From: Sphagnum magellanicum
Lineage: Eukaryota; Streptophyta; Sphagnopsida; Sphagnales; Sphagnaceae
Length of the DNA stretch: 64,000 nucleotides
Direction of reading: 5' to 3'
Assembly: GCA_021904315.1 (NCBI GenBank)
Contig: CM038923.1
Location: forward strand, 18,358,038-18,422,037
Shown here in pieces: positions 22,700 to 34,745 of the stretch. Positions within the stretch are counted from its first letter, which is position 1; the number at the start of each line of letters is the position of its first letter. The position numbers and the translations under genes are program-made. The notes under the pieces were generated by a model. That model searched no databases. It was not told where the DNA came from and was given only the letters and a program-made list of their open reading frames with translations.

Positions 22700-23410
22700 C
22701 AAAACTTTGTTAGGCCTAAATGTTCACCCTAATCGTTTTGATAGGCACCAACATAATTTTTGAAATATTTGTTTAACACCCCATTGACCTTTTTTTGTTT
22801 GGCCATTGGTTTGTGGGTGGAATGTTGTATTGGACAATAATTTCATACCCACCTTCTAGAATAAATGTTTATAGAAGTTCATCGTAAACTTGGCATTTGT
22901 ATCATTAATAATAAATTGTGGCATCCCATGATGCTTGACCCACATATTAAAAAACAATTTAGCTAAATCAAAAGTTGTTGCAATTATTTTAGTTTGAGCC
23001 ATTTTAGTCAACTTGGATAATCGATTGACTACCATGAAAATGGCATCCGTCTCATTCCATTCAAGTAGTTAGGTCATGAAGTCCATGGACACATTTTCCC
23101 ATTGCTCGTTCGAAATTGGTAGAAGTCTATATAACCCATATTTTTTCTTTTATATAGATTTCATGTTTTAACACTTGACACAAAATGCACACAAAATGCT
23201 TTACATCCTACTTCATTTCAAACTAATAAATTTCTTTTCCATGACCACTCTTGTGGTTCTTTCACCATGGTGTCCTACCATGGGAACATCATGCTCCTTT
23301 TGCATGATTTTTGTGTGTAGCTTTCTTATTGGCACATAGATTTGGGATTGCTTCCATCTGAAGAGTCTTTCCTTTAAGGTGATGTCTTCTACCTTCTGAT
23401 GTTTATGCAA
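22700..23410 (-). pseudogene. Gypsy integrase remnant
   Basis: The first open part (23410-23213) reads IYVPIRKLHTKIMQKEHDVP and MVGHHGERTTRVV, the HHCC zinc-binding region. The core follows in broken frames between 23120 and 22700: VSMDFMT, DAIFMVVNRLSKLTKMAQTK, HHGMPQFIIN and TTFHPQTNGQT. The second Asp of the DDE triad (SDRD in active copies) reads NDTN. A stop follows VSMDFMT. Confidence 0.8.
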
Positions 23411-23781
23411 TTATTTAAAATAACATTAAAAGAGCGGATCCTACACTTAAATTTTCCCTAATCTTTCATTTTAGGTTGCTTTCACCTTTGAAGATGGCCC
23501 TTAATGCCTAGGTCTTGGTTGGAGGTTTTTCCAATTGGATGAAATTCCTTTTTCCTACTTAGTGCATTGGGGACTACATTATCCCATATTAACTTGTGGA
23601 TTGACTCCACATCCAACAATGTTAATATGTCATGCCATCTTAGTTGTTTTGCTAAGGCCTTTAATTGCATTTCAAAGGAGATGTTGTCCATTTAGACCTT
23701 AGTTTTATGCGTCCCCAAATAGTGTTGCCACGTTTTTAAGCAACACATGACGATGTACAACTCCTTTTCATGAGTTGGCCA

Positions 23782-24033
23782 TCATAGTTGGGCCCCACAA
23801 ATCTTCTTGCTCTTAAAGGCAATCGGGTGTCCATTTTGCATGAGCACCCCACCAATGGCAAAGTCACTTGCATTAGTGTGGATTTCAAATGGTTTGGTGA
23901 AGTTCGGGAATTTTAACACAAGGGTGAACGAAAGTTTACTCTTTAAGTCCTCAAATGCCTTTTGTTGTTCCTCCTTCCATTCGAAGGATAACTTTTTTTT
24001 AAAGAGGTTTGAAAGTGGTTTCACAAGTTGCAA
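23782..24033 (-). pseudogene. Gypsy RNase H remnant
   Basis: It contains LSFEWKEEQQKAFEDLKSKL and FEIHTNASDFAIGGVLMQNG, the standard start of the gypsy RNase H domain. The catalytic Asp of the usual TDASD motif is Asn (TNASD). A separate downstream block (23691-23482) carries DNVVPNALSRKKEF, the end of the domain, with the usual ADALSR Asp also Asn. Confidence 0.85.
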
Positions 24034-24194
24034 AAACCCTTTTATAAACTTCTAGTAGAAGTTAGCCAAGTTTAGGAAGGATCAAATTCCTTTGACCATG
24101 ACTGACCTTTTCCAATCACATATGACTTCCAACTTCTTAAGGTTGGGTCTCACCCTTCCCGTGACAGTATATGCCTTAGGAAGTCAATCTTTTC

Positions 24195-24700
24195 TTAAGC
24201 AAATTCATTTGTCACCTTGTTGGCAAAGAATTGATTTTCTTGGAGCTTACTCAAAACATGTTCTAAGTGCTTTACATGTTCCTCTATTGTCTTGGAATAC
24301 ACTAATATATCATTAATATAGATGATCATGAATTCATCCAACTTTTCATAGATAATAGAGTTCATGAGGGTTGTGAATGTTAACGGAGCATTGCACAACC
24401 TGAATGGCATCACTAGGAGCTTGTAGGGGCCATATTTGGTCCTTGTTGGTATTTTTTCTATGTCCTCATCTGCAATGTGGATTTGGAAGTACCTCGATTC
24501 AAGATCAATTTGGCTAAAGTACTTGGCCCCATTGGGTCGATCCAATAAATCGTCAATGCGGGCAAAGGATAATTTTTTAAAATTGTTATTTCATTCAAGG
24601 CATGGTAATCAATGCATATTTTCAACTTGTTGTCCTTTTTATCCACAAACGAAACATGCACCCATATGGCGACTTACTTTGCCAAATATACCGTCAACTA
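24195..24700 (-). pseudogene. Gypsy reverse-transcriptase remnant
   Basis: The first frame reads MHVSFVDKKDNKLKICIDYH then ALNEITILKNYPLP, matching the VRKKDGSWRMCIDYRALN and KNRYPLP blocks. A frameshift near 24545 moves the rest to another frame, reading GAKYFSQIDLESRYFQIHI, MPFRLCNAPLTF and IIYINDILVYSK. In the catalytic box the first Asp of YxDD is Asn (YIND). The fingers and palm order is otherwise normal. Confidence 0.85.
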
Positions 24701-24742
24701 AGGAGGTCATTCAATTTTTGAGTTTTTTTAGTTTTTTTTGGT

Positions 24743-25267
24743 TTAACTTATAAGGTGTTTTGGATAGTGGGGCCGATCCAAGTACCACTTCTTCTTATGG
24801 TCAACCTCTCTATAAGGTGGAAGGGCATCACGGAGTTCATTTATTAGAACTTTCAAAAATTTATTAAGTGAATCCAAAATAAAAGCGAGGGGTTGCTTCC
24901 CCCCTTGTGGCTTAGGTTCCCCCTGGGAGACTCTCAAAGACATCAAAACCAGAAAACTAAGTGACTCTAACTCACTAGCCAAAGCAACCAAGTTCATTCC
25001 CATTTTTACCAATGTAAAATTATAATTCACATTCAAGTTCACTAATTTAGAGCCACAATTGGCATAGACTTTCAACTTATCTCCATTACAAAGGATGGCT
25101 GCTTCATAAGCATCCAAAAATGTGTTTCCTATAATTATGCCAAAATTATCTAACTCACACATGGCGAAGTTTTCAAAAAATTGAATTCCCATGCAAAACA
25201 ACTTGATTTTTAATGCTACCTTAAGCAAGGCTTTAACTATGCCTTGTGAATCTAATAGATAATACAT
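24743..25267 (-). pseudogene. Gypsy protease region remnant
   Basis: The open block starts near LLDSQGIVKALLK (a degraded D-S/T-G-A flap-Asp motif) and contains FGIIIGNTFLDAYEAAI, which matches the conserved IILGNDWL-like segment of the gypsy retropepsin. The catalytic Asp motif reads DSQG, not DSGA, so activity is unlikely. The tail (DALPPYREVDHKKKWY) leads into the RT linker, comparable to LPP-R-DHAI. Confidence 0.65.
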
Positions 25268-25365
25268 AAGTTCATCATTTCACAATTTAGTTTTAACTAA
25301 TTGGAGGCTTCACTTTCACGTGCCCCTATTTCAGTCATGAAGCCCCCTTGGAGAATCAACTTACC

Positions 25366-26293
25366 TTAGGTAATGCATTCACTTATTCGAAGTGGCTTGG
25401 TGTAGTCCTTCGCCAAATGTCCGTTGTTATCACAATTAAAATATTTGACTTTGGACAAGTCTTGTTTTGCTTTTTTGATTGACAACTTTTTGCTCGCTAA
25501 CTTCTCCTTGTCATTTTGAGGCCTTGGCTTACCTTGGCCCCACTTTTGTTTATTGTGAATCTTGTTCACACTGTTTGGGTCGGCTTGATTTGTTTGAATG
25601 ACCCTGCTTCTAGTTTCACCCTTGGGGTGTGAGAGAGCCTCATCCTCCTTACACTCCATCTTCATTAGCCCTTGGCACATTTCCAAAATATCAATCTTCT
25701 GGTAGACTATCTTTTGCACCCAAGGCTTGAGTCCATGTAGGAAGATTAACTTTTGTGCATATTCATCTTTTATGGGGATTACAATCAACATGCGACTAAA
25801 GTCTTGGACATAGGCAGCCAACAAGCCCCTATTTTCCTCTTGGGTAAACTCTAAGAGTTCCATGACAACCTAGAGCACCAAGTGGTGTAACATGAACCTC
25901 CTGTCTAGCTGTAACTTAAATTCCTCCCAAGTGAAGATTTCAAGTAGGTCGGGTGTCTCTTGCTTGGGATAGCCACCATTCCCACACGTGCTCTTTCAAT
26001 AGGGTTTGAGCGAAATGAATTCACTCCTTGTCAGTTTTGAGGTGTTGGGTTTCCATAGATGGCTCCATTTGGTGTAACCATGATTTCACCCATTTGGTTT
26101 TGATCTCCTTCTTCACGAAGGAGTCCAGTAGCCTTACCTTGATGGTCATCTTGGCAAAGCCCCCACTTGGGACATTGCTTATGGCACCCAAATTTTTTGC
26201 AATGTGATTCATCAGTTTGGTTGTCTTTTGATTCTGTGTTGTGGCTTTCCCTTGTTGGACCACAAAGGGTGTGAAATGTAGTTCATTCATCAC
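25366..26293 (-). pseudogene. Gypsy GAG remnant
   Basis: Two open blocks (26293-26021 and 25863-25366). The second contains YVQDFSRMLIVIPIKDEYAQ and LIFLHGLKPWVQKIV, typical of the retrotrans_gag domain. It ends with YFNCDNNGHLAKDY, a CCHC knuckle in which the first and last Cys are both Tyr. The blocks are out of continuous frame. Confidence 0.75.
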
Positions 26294-26300
26294 ACTGGTA

Positions 26301-27079
26301 AAAATCTTATCATTTGCAATTAATCACTATGTACCTATTATGCAGCTAGATATCGTTTGCAACGATATTGGTCATGTTTGTAATTACAAATTTGGTATTG
26401 TATAATTTTTGGGTCGTACGGTTGTGTGTGCAACTAACATGCAACTAAATGTGTACAACATGAACATGTGTCATATAAATAATGATTTAAATTAATAAAT
26501 ATTTAAATGAATATACTTAATATACCTACCTAAACTATGTATAGTACTAAAGCTAAGCCCATGTTAATTAAAGTTAGCTAAGATAAAACATTGGTTAAAC
26601 TCACATTAACCAAGGTTAAACCTAAACTAGACCTTGAATAAATAAATTATCTTGATTATAATAGAAGTAAGAAGTTAAACTACTCATGTTTTACACTAAA
26701 TAATAGGTTAAATGAACCATGGCTAAATTAATTAAAACATTAATATTAATAATTAATAATTAATTAATTTTATAATATCATTAAAATTTCAATATTTTAG
26801 GTAATCATAAATACTAAAAATGTATTAAAATTAAAATTATGTCTACTAATTTCTATATTAATTATTTAGTAATAATAAATAGTATTAACAAACTAATTAC
26901 TATAAAATGTTATTATAATTATTTTGACTGTAATAGTAATAATATATTAAGTATTATTATTTATGTTAATGTACCTACTATTAATAGGATACACTAGTTA
27001 ATTTACAAATATTCTAACCTAGGTTAGTTATATAGCTATTAACTTAATTAGATAATATAATAATAATAATAATATATAT
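26301..27079. other. Very AT-rich intergenic sequence
   Basis: Dominated by TAAT and ATTA runs, with TTGCAACTA-like motifs at its left end (26345-26450) and a short palindrome around 26351-26369. No gene. The left end of duplication unit A begins near 27080. Confidence 0.5.
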
Positions 27080-27394
27080 TGTAAATAATCATAAGTATTA
27101 TTTATAATTTTAATAATAATTTTTTGATATATATTTTTTCAATAAATATTATAAATATTATTATTTTTAATGTTAAAATACTATGGTAAATAGCTTACAG
27201 TAGTTAACCTACAAGTACTTAAACATCTTAAGCTAATTGTTACTTTAAGATAAATAATAATATTAAAATAATAATAATTATTAATCATTTCAAGTGATCA
27301 TAATTATTTTTAAAAATTATTAATTATAATTGCAATAACTAATATTGCTAGTGTAAATGAATCATTTAAAATTATTATTATTATTATTATTATT

Positions 27395-29939
27395 ATTTCC
27401 AATATATAGATATATAGCTAATAAGTAAACTAGATTAATACATAACATAAATACTAGTATAGTAGTCGCATCCAATATGCGACTAAGTTGGTGATGTTTG
27501 TCGTTGAATTTTTTATCTTGTATCTTTTGGTTTCAAATCAAATTTTGCATGCTATATAAGTAGGTGCAATAGCCATGTTCACAAACCAAGTACCAAGTAC
27601 CATTGTGAACAAGCTAATTAAAAAAACTTGACTTTAAATGGTTAAAGCCAAAAATAAAATTAGATTATCCCAAAACTACCTATTATGTTTAGACCTACCT
27701 ATTTATTTAGTAGAGTGTAATAATTACCTACCTACCTAAGCATCACATGTCAACATCTTATTAACCTTAAATTAGATGATCTAGGTTTCATTAATTAATA
27801 TATTAAAATAAAAAAGTGAGCTTTAATTGTCATCTGTCACCATATAATTGGTGTTTAAATATGGACACATGTCAAAAAGGTCAATGAACATTCCATGGTG
27901 TGTCATGTGTCATTATCTTAATGGTAAAAGTTTTAATGATTGAGAATAATCCAATGAATTTTTAATATTTAATACCATATTAGTTAATACCTTGACCTTG
28001 CTACTCCTTAGTACCTTAATAGAATATCAAAATATAATTTCTATTTTCAAAAGTTAATTTTCCAATGATAGCATGTGGGGCAAGTTTCAAACAAAGCATC
28101 ACCAAGGGTGATACCTAGCAAAATTCAAGGTGAGAATTGGCTTGAAACTTTGCTCAATTCTCAAGTTGTTTCTAATACCCATCCAACACTAGTCTAGATC
28201 AATCTTGTGTGGTTTTTTCATTTTGTTAAAAACTTTTAGTTTTAGTTTATTTTTGAACATTTTGGAAATAAGAAACCTTTGGCTTTGATTTTTTTGATAA
28301 TTTTAAAAATCAAAGAACTGACTAGTTTCATGAAAAAACTAACATTTAAAAAGAAGGTTATTTGATTGGTTATTTGTTTTTTTAGAACTGTCAATCAAGG
28401 CTGCATATATCTCACACCCTTATCCACCCATTCTTTCTTTTGAAAAACAGATAAGTGCTGAATATTGCTATGGAATATGTCCAACTTAGTTACGCCGCAT
28501 TTCACATGGAAAACAATTGATATGTCTATTGAAAAAATCCCACTAGCAATACATGAGGTGATAAACAAAATTTCTAAGTTTTCATGCAATTGCACTAATA
28601 TGATGGTGAAAATACCTATGTAACTCATTTTAGTAGAATCACCCACATGCTACCAAAAAGTCTATACTATGTATGACAAGATATATAGCAAAACAATTAA
28701 AAGTTCCAAAAAAAACACATTCATGTGTTTACAACTTCTACCACCACAATAAAATAGCGCTTTTATGCTCTATTTATTATTCAAACTAGGTCATAATATA
28801 TGATATCCAGCAACTATTGTTCCATGTAAGATGAACACTGTCATCAGAGACTAGGCAATTTACCATATTGAACAAGGTTATTAGTTATCTTGGTTGAAAT
28901 TTGAAAGAACAATTGCACATCAAAATTTGAAGATGATTGACATGTCTCAATTTGCGAGTTCAATCAAATTTTAACTATTTAATGATTGACGTACTTATTC
29001 ACAAATGTAAGTCATGCTTAATTATGTAACAGCATAGGTAAAACCTACAAAGTTTCAATCATCTATCACAAAAGGAATTTGAATTTCAATGGGTAGGTGC
29101 ATTCTATTTTAGGCTTTTAACACAGAAAGGGAAAAAAAAAAGTATATTAGGGGCCAAATTGCAGATATAATGATGTGATTAGACATTTATTTATATTGAA
29201 AACATGTTCATTTGAAGAATTAGAAACATTGAAATGAACATATATTTGCTATCTATTGTGCGATATGGAACTTAAGAAAAAATTGGGATTTGCATAAGGT
29301 CATGAATTGAAAGATCTTATGAGGTCTGGTGAGCTGTGATGCCATTGAAAATAGTAATCCATTTCCAGAATGCAGATTTGGCTAATTCGAGAATCATAAA
29401 AATTAAGAATCTTACAATTGATGAATAATTAATTTTTTTGAATAGGAAATCACTTAGATAAGTTTTAATAATTAAAAATGAATAATATAGAATAATCATA
29501 TAACTTCTCATAGTCAAAAAATTCATCTATAAGAGTTGACACTTATTTTCATTGATGATAAAAATTTAGAAGTTGTGTATATACTACACACTTAATGATA
29601 TCAACACATCACCCTTTTTGTCATGTCTGCAAATTGATATATTGTATTTATGCACAATATTTTTCACACTTAGAAAAAAAAACATCCATCTCTACAAATT
29701 ATGCTAAGTGCATTACCTTTGGATCAATTCACAAGGTTTCCATTCAATGGCTTTTCAAACATCACACACTTTTCTATTAGCATCTAAAGAAAAATGAAAA
29801 CACAAACAACACTAATTATCTATATGAAAAAGCCAAGTATTAAATGAAAGGATTGAGTGGTTCCTTAATTCAACAATATTTGAACTCATTGCAAATTCAT
29901 TTTTTGTAAGTTGGATTCAACAAATTAACTGCACATAAT
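27395..29939. other. 3' intergenic part of unit A
   Basis: Downstream of kinase copy A. A short ATT microsatellite lies at about 27375-27400, a small TACC patch at 27660-27740, and CACATGT repeats near 27745-27910. The only shared open frame is at 28395-28646. It matches about 50010-52570 in unit B. Confidence 0.5.
28395..28646 (-). CDS. Conserved short open frame, function unknown (unit A)
   Basis: An 83-codon frame starting MGDSTKMSYIGIF and containing two hydrophobic stretches. Unit B has a corresponding frame at 51342-51154 with roughly 85% identity over its 62 codons, then an early stop. I do not recognise the protein. It lies about 1.3 kb downstream of the kinase gene on the same strand. 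It could be an exon of a membrane-protein pseudogene or a chance frame inside the duplication; the neighbouring non-coding sequence is about as well conserved, so selection is not shown. Confidence 0.2.
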   Translation of the reverse strand: MGDSTKMSYIGIFTIILVQLHENLEILFITSCIASGIFSIDISIVFHVKCGVTKLDIFHSNIQHLSVFQKKEWVDKGVRYMQP

Positions 29940-32900
29940 CTATCTTGGGTGTAGATCACTAAGTTCAATTTCAAAATTACTGTTTGCAACATGATTCGAG
30001 AATTAACTATTGCCATCATTAGTTGACATGTACTCACGTAGTGGTAGAATGGCCTCATCATGTAAAATGGATTGAAATTTATGATTTGTCTCCTAGAGTC
30101 CAAGTTCCATAAAATGGATATCAACTTCCGTTTCACCTTGAAGCATAGCCAACACATGTGACATCATTGGACGTTTGGTCGAATCAATTTGCACACATAA
30201 AAGTGCCACAAAGATCACTTGTTTTATTTCATTTTTCGAAATGGTGATGTCTAAGTCTCGAGCAATTAAATTGGTCAACATATTTGTTTCATACAGAGAC
30301 CATGCCTGCAATAGGTTTCACAATAATGATTTAGAAGAAAGGTTTCCTAAAATAATGATTCACATCAATTCAAATTATTAATAAGATTTAAAATATTAGA
30401 ACTATAAAACAAAGCTTTCATAAGTATTGGAATTATAGTTGCAAGCACATCAAATAGATAAATACAATGATTGAGTCCACCACAATGTTAAGTCAAGAAA
30501 ATCACAAAATGGGAAAGAGATAGATTTCAAATTTAAAAGAAGAATTGATATACAAAAAATTAGGATTGGGTTACATCAACATACATACCCATTTGACAAG
30601 GTAGACTTTTTCAGATTCTAAGGTGGTGTCAATATTCTTCCGGCCACTCACAATCTCAAGTAGCAAAATCCCAAAGCTATAGACATCCGCCTTTGGGGTG
30701 AGTTGGCCAAGTGTTGCATATTCTGGAGCCATGTATCCCCTACAAGAATAAGGATACAATTGTTAGGAAATAATATAACTTCACATCATTGTTCCAATTT
30801 TGACAAAAGGGAAATAAAATTAATTTTAAGCAATATAATTATTGAATTATGCAATTCTCAAATGTTCCACCCAATTGGGCATTAATCATCACAATTTGGG
30901 TAGTATGTTAGAATTGTTACATAGTTCCAGCAATTTGTGTAGATATATGGCTTTGATCATTTGGGAATAGTCGTGCCAACCCAAAATCTGCAATCTTGGC
31001 ATCCATATTCTTGTCAAGAAGAACATTGGCTGCTTTTATGTCTCGATGTATTATACGTGGTTGTGAATCCTCATGAAGGTAGGCAAGGCCGCGTGCAATG
31101 CCCACACATATATTCAATCATTTCGGCCAATCCAAGATACAAGTTTGTTGCCCTCGTTGACCTGCAAACACAAAATATGCGAACTTTGTTTGATGGTGGG
31201 ATGATGATGATATGAAACTTATTAAAAATTTCCTTCTATATTAATATGCAAATAAGGGCTTAATTAGAAAGTAACATACCCCATAAAGCTTCAGCAAGAT
31301 TTTTGTTCTCCGCGTATTCGAACACAAGAAAACGTTGTGTACCTCGTACACAACACCCTTTCAACTTGACAAGGTTCCTATGCCTCACACCAGTGATGAC
31401 TACAACTTCATTTAAAAAATCATAAACTCCTTGTTGAAATTTGATTAATTGCTTGATTGCCAATTCTGTCCCATCTGCTAAGATCCCCTATGAGACAAAG
31501 CAAAAAAAGTGCTTCTTAGTTAATGGAAAGGTGAAATAAAAACTTAAAATCAGACTAAAAAATTGGGATCACAATTCAAAATAGTACTCAAATCATTCAT
31601 AAATATAAAAAGGTCATGATATTGCAGAATTCACCTTATAAACAACACCAAAACCACCTTTTCCCAGCTCATTATCATGATGAAAGTCTTTGGTAACCAC
31701 CCTAAGCACATTGTATGAATATAATGTAGGTTGCACTTGTTGCCTTGCAAATTCTGCAAAGCAGCAGCTCATTCAATTAGTTGTACCAATATGCCATATG
31801 CTTTCAAAATACAAATCAAAATGTGCATTTATCTTGAAAGTAATCAAATTGCAAGTCACAAACTACTATGGGGTTCGACGTTAGTACATATGCATAGTCA
31901 AATAAGGTGAACTTTTATTTGTTTATCTCTATTTGTACAAATGTGAGAATCTTTGAAAAATGCAGAAAGAGTACCTTTTTTAATTTGTTGCAAATCAAAT
32001 GAATTTGCATGATATTTCCAAAATATGCCCACAAAAATGATTCCACCAACAATTGCAAAGATGGAAAGTGTTAAAGACAGTATCAAAATAAGCTTGTGTG
32101 TTGTCTTATAATTAGAAGGACCTGTTCCAAGCCCACATAAAGATCAATTTCAAAATCTTTTACAATTGAATTCAACATACAGAAGTCATTTTTTTGCAAA
32201 CTTTGAAACATTCAACTATAATGATATGACAATGGTTGGCATCAAATAAATAATCTAACAATGTACTTTGAATGTTCAAACCACCATTAGGTAAAAATTT
32301 GGACAAGCCATGAGTTTGATGATGTGTGTTTTATTGTCCTTGAACTAACAAATAAACCATTAAACAAACCCCCATTTCACCAAGTTCTTTTGATAGAAAT
32401 GACGTGATCTGATGTGACCCCAAAATTGAACAATTTCTGAAATCACTTTTCAAGACATATTGAAGTCAACATAGCTGATGTAAACAATAGTTGAGTATTT
32501 GAACCTATATTTGGTATTGAGACACCTGTTGAGTTGTATCGACAATTCAAATGTGCATAATATAACTCCAAGTTTGCATTGTTACAACATGGATTCCCTC
32601 CAAGCCTGCAAAAAAGAAATTCCATTACTTTATTTAAACTTGCCATGAAGAAGTTGATTTTCTTTGTCCTATTTAAAATTACTTCTTGTGGGATATGTAC
32701 TCTATATTTACATGGATGTACTTGTTATGACACTCTAGGGAAACAATAGAAGCAAATTTGAATTTTGGGTATTTTCATCCAATCACTCAAGGAAAATTAA
32801 AAATATCTCAAAATATTGTGCAAACTTAGCCCTTTTATTGAAATCCCACATTAAGTTCAGGACCAGTGATGAGCATAAAAATGTGTTCACAATGGTGCAT

Positions 32901-34552
32901 CGGCATTTAGGCCAATACATTTTAACTTCATTTCCAACTTTGTTTAGTTAAATTGACCAATTTGCCCTAATATACTTAAGGTGAATTGATGTATGATATG
33001 AAAATCTGTTTCACATTTAGGCATTGAACCTATTAAGGTGTGAAATTACATTAATTTCTATAAACTTAAAAGCATTTAATGTGGGTGCTAGAGACTATAA
33101 TCCTTAAATATTGCATTCCTTTCGTTACATTTTAGTGAAGTAAGGTACCCTTAATTTTGATACATGCACAACCCATAGTATAGAAACTTTCTATAATGAA
33201 TCAAACATATACATTGCATTATGGCACTCAAACACAACATACTTAAGTTGGAAACTTACAAGACTGGTGAATAAGTGGCATTGTTTGGCATGAGTCCAGT
33301 TATATTGTTGTTCACCAAGGAAATCAGCATGTTTGGCAAAAATAATGCATACTCTTGATCCAAAGTTTCCATATCCAAAATCCCACCAAAGGTATTGTTA
33401 TCACAATATCTGTAGTGAATGACCAAATAATATGTTAATCCAGAATATACAACATTAAATACAAGTGAAAATTATGCTAGTTCAAAGATTTAATTTTCAA
33501 TGTGTTTCTGCCTATACTATGTGATCTTCTACTCATCCTAACACAAGTTCCAATTGTATGCTCACTTCAGAATTATTTCCATGGATGTTCCATCATTATG
33601 AAACAATATTAGGATCAAAATTGCACCATCCGAGATTAATTTTCCCACCATAATCAAAATTTTATTTCTAATTTTACATAGATGTTTCATGGATAGATCA
33701 TAGGCTTATATACACACATGTTGGGCAAACTTAATTGGATCATTTTTCATTGGATATACATTTGTTACATTAAAAAAAACAGTGATAGGCTTTAACCATG
33801 CTAAAATTTAAGTTCCAAGATCCTGGTATACATTATTCATGAATCTGCAACTCTGTAGATAGTTAAGAGAAAGTTGCATACTCTTGCACATTCAACTTAA
33901 TTGTATTTCCACTATGTGCCAGGTGTTACATACACAAAATGATTATTCAAGAACATATGAACATGAGCAGATTGATTACAGTATGTACTTACACTCCTTG
34001 CAAATTATCATATGAACATTTGAGCAAAAGAGATGGAAATGTGCCATCAAAGTTGTTTCCAGCCAAGTTCCTGCAATAAAATCATCCCAAATTTATGGTG
34101 TTATATTGGACTTGGATGACACTTGTCCATGATCTTGAAGTTTCACAATCCAGAAAATTAAACTGCATTTTTGCAACAATTTGTGGAAGATGATATTGAC
34201 CTGGAAGGTACAAGTAATTTACTCTATTATATTAGTAATTAGTGACCTTGATCTATCAAATAGAATGTAGTCCACCCCTTGGATGTACATATAGGTGTCA
34301 TCTATCACCTTGTGTAGGTTTGTATGTGTAGAAGCTTACTCTGGTCTAAATTATTTCTAGCAAATTAGGTAGACACAATCTTTAAAGTCTAACTTACTTA
34401 ATAAGGGTTTTTCGCTTCTCATTTCAAAATGAAGAGCAAGAGTTAGTTTGGATATGATTTTGAAATAGTTGACCAATATATATGTTTCTTCAATACACAA
34501 TCTAATGACCATTTGCATAAGGTCCATGCTCCATAAGGTTGGAAATATGTTT

Positions 34553-34745
34553 ATGGTTAGACATAACATGGTGGTATCTTGCAATTAGATTCCAAGCACC
34601 AAAGAAGGATTTGACCAAAATTGCCAAACATGTGTCATGCACAAGGCTTTCTTGCCATCACTTAGTTGTTTACAATCCTAGTCAAGGCTCAAGCACATCG
34701 ATCATTATAGCTAAGGAGTACACCATATTTCTCATATACATGTAG
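34553..34745. other. Near-identical intronic island, unit A (intron 6)
   Basis: About 185 bases that differ from 57199-57383 at only one position, while exon 6 next to it differs at about eight of 150. A plus-strand frame is open across it in both copies, with identical translation (for example FQAPKKDLTKIAKHVSCTRL), antisense to the kinase. I do not recognise the peptide. Local gene conversion or constraint are both possible. Confidence 0.55.

Larger units (their letters stand above)
21936..26300 (-). mobile_element. Degenerate Ty3-gypsy chromovirus internal region
   Basis: In minus-strand order the domains are GAG with a damaged zinc knuckle, retropepsin-like protease, reverse transcriptase, RNase H, integrase (HHCC and core) and a chromodomain, the order of plant chromoviruses. 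Several domains are split by frameshifts or stops and catalytic residues are altered, so the copy is inactive. A polypurine tract, AAAGTGGGGGAGAAGA, lies at about 21938-21953 after the chromodomain. The 5' end and LTRs were not identified; the right flank is very AT-rich. This element is opposite in orientation to the copia element to its left. Confidence 0.88.

Noticed and set aside
26750..27400. Very AT-rich block as a centromere, origin or matrix-attachment region
   Set aside because: AT content alone is not evidence. There is no satellite unit, and the right part is simply the diverged left edge of the duplication.
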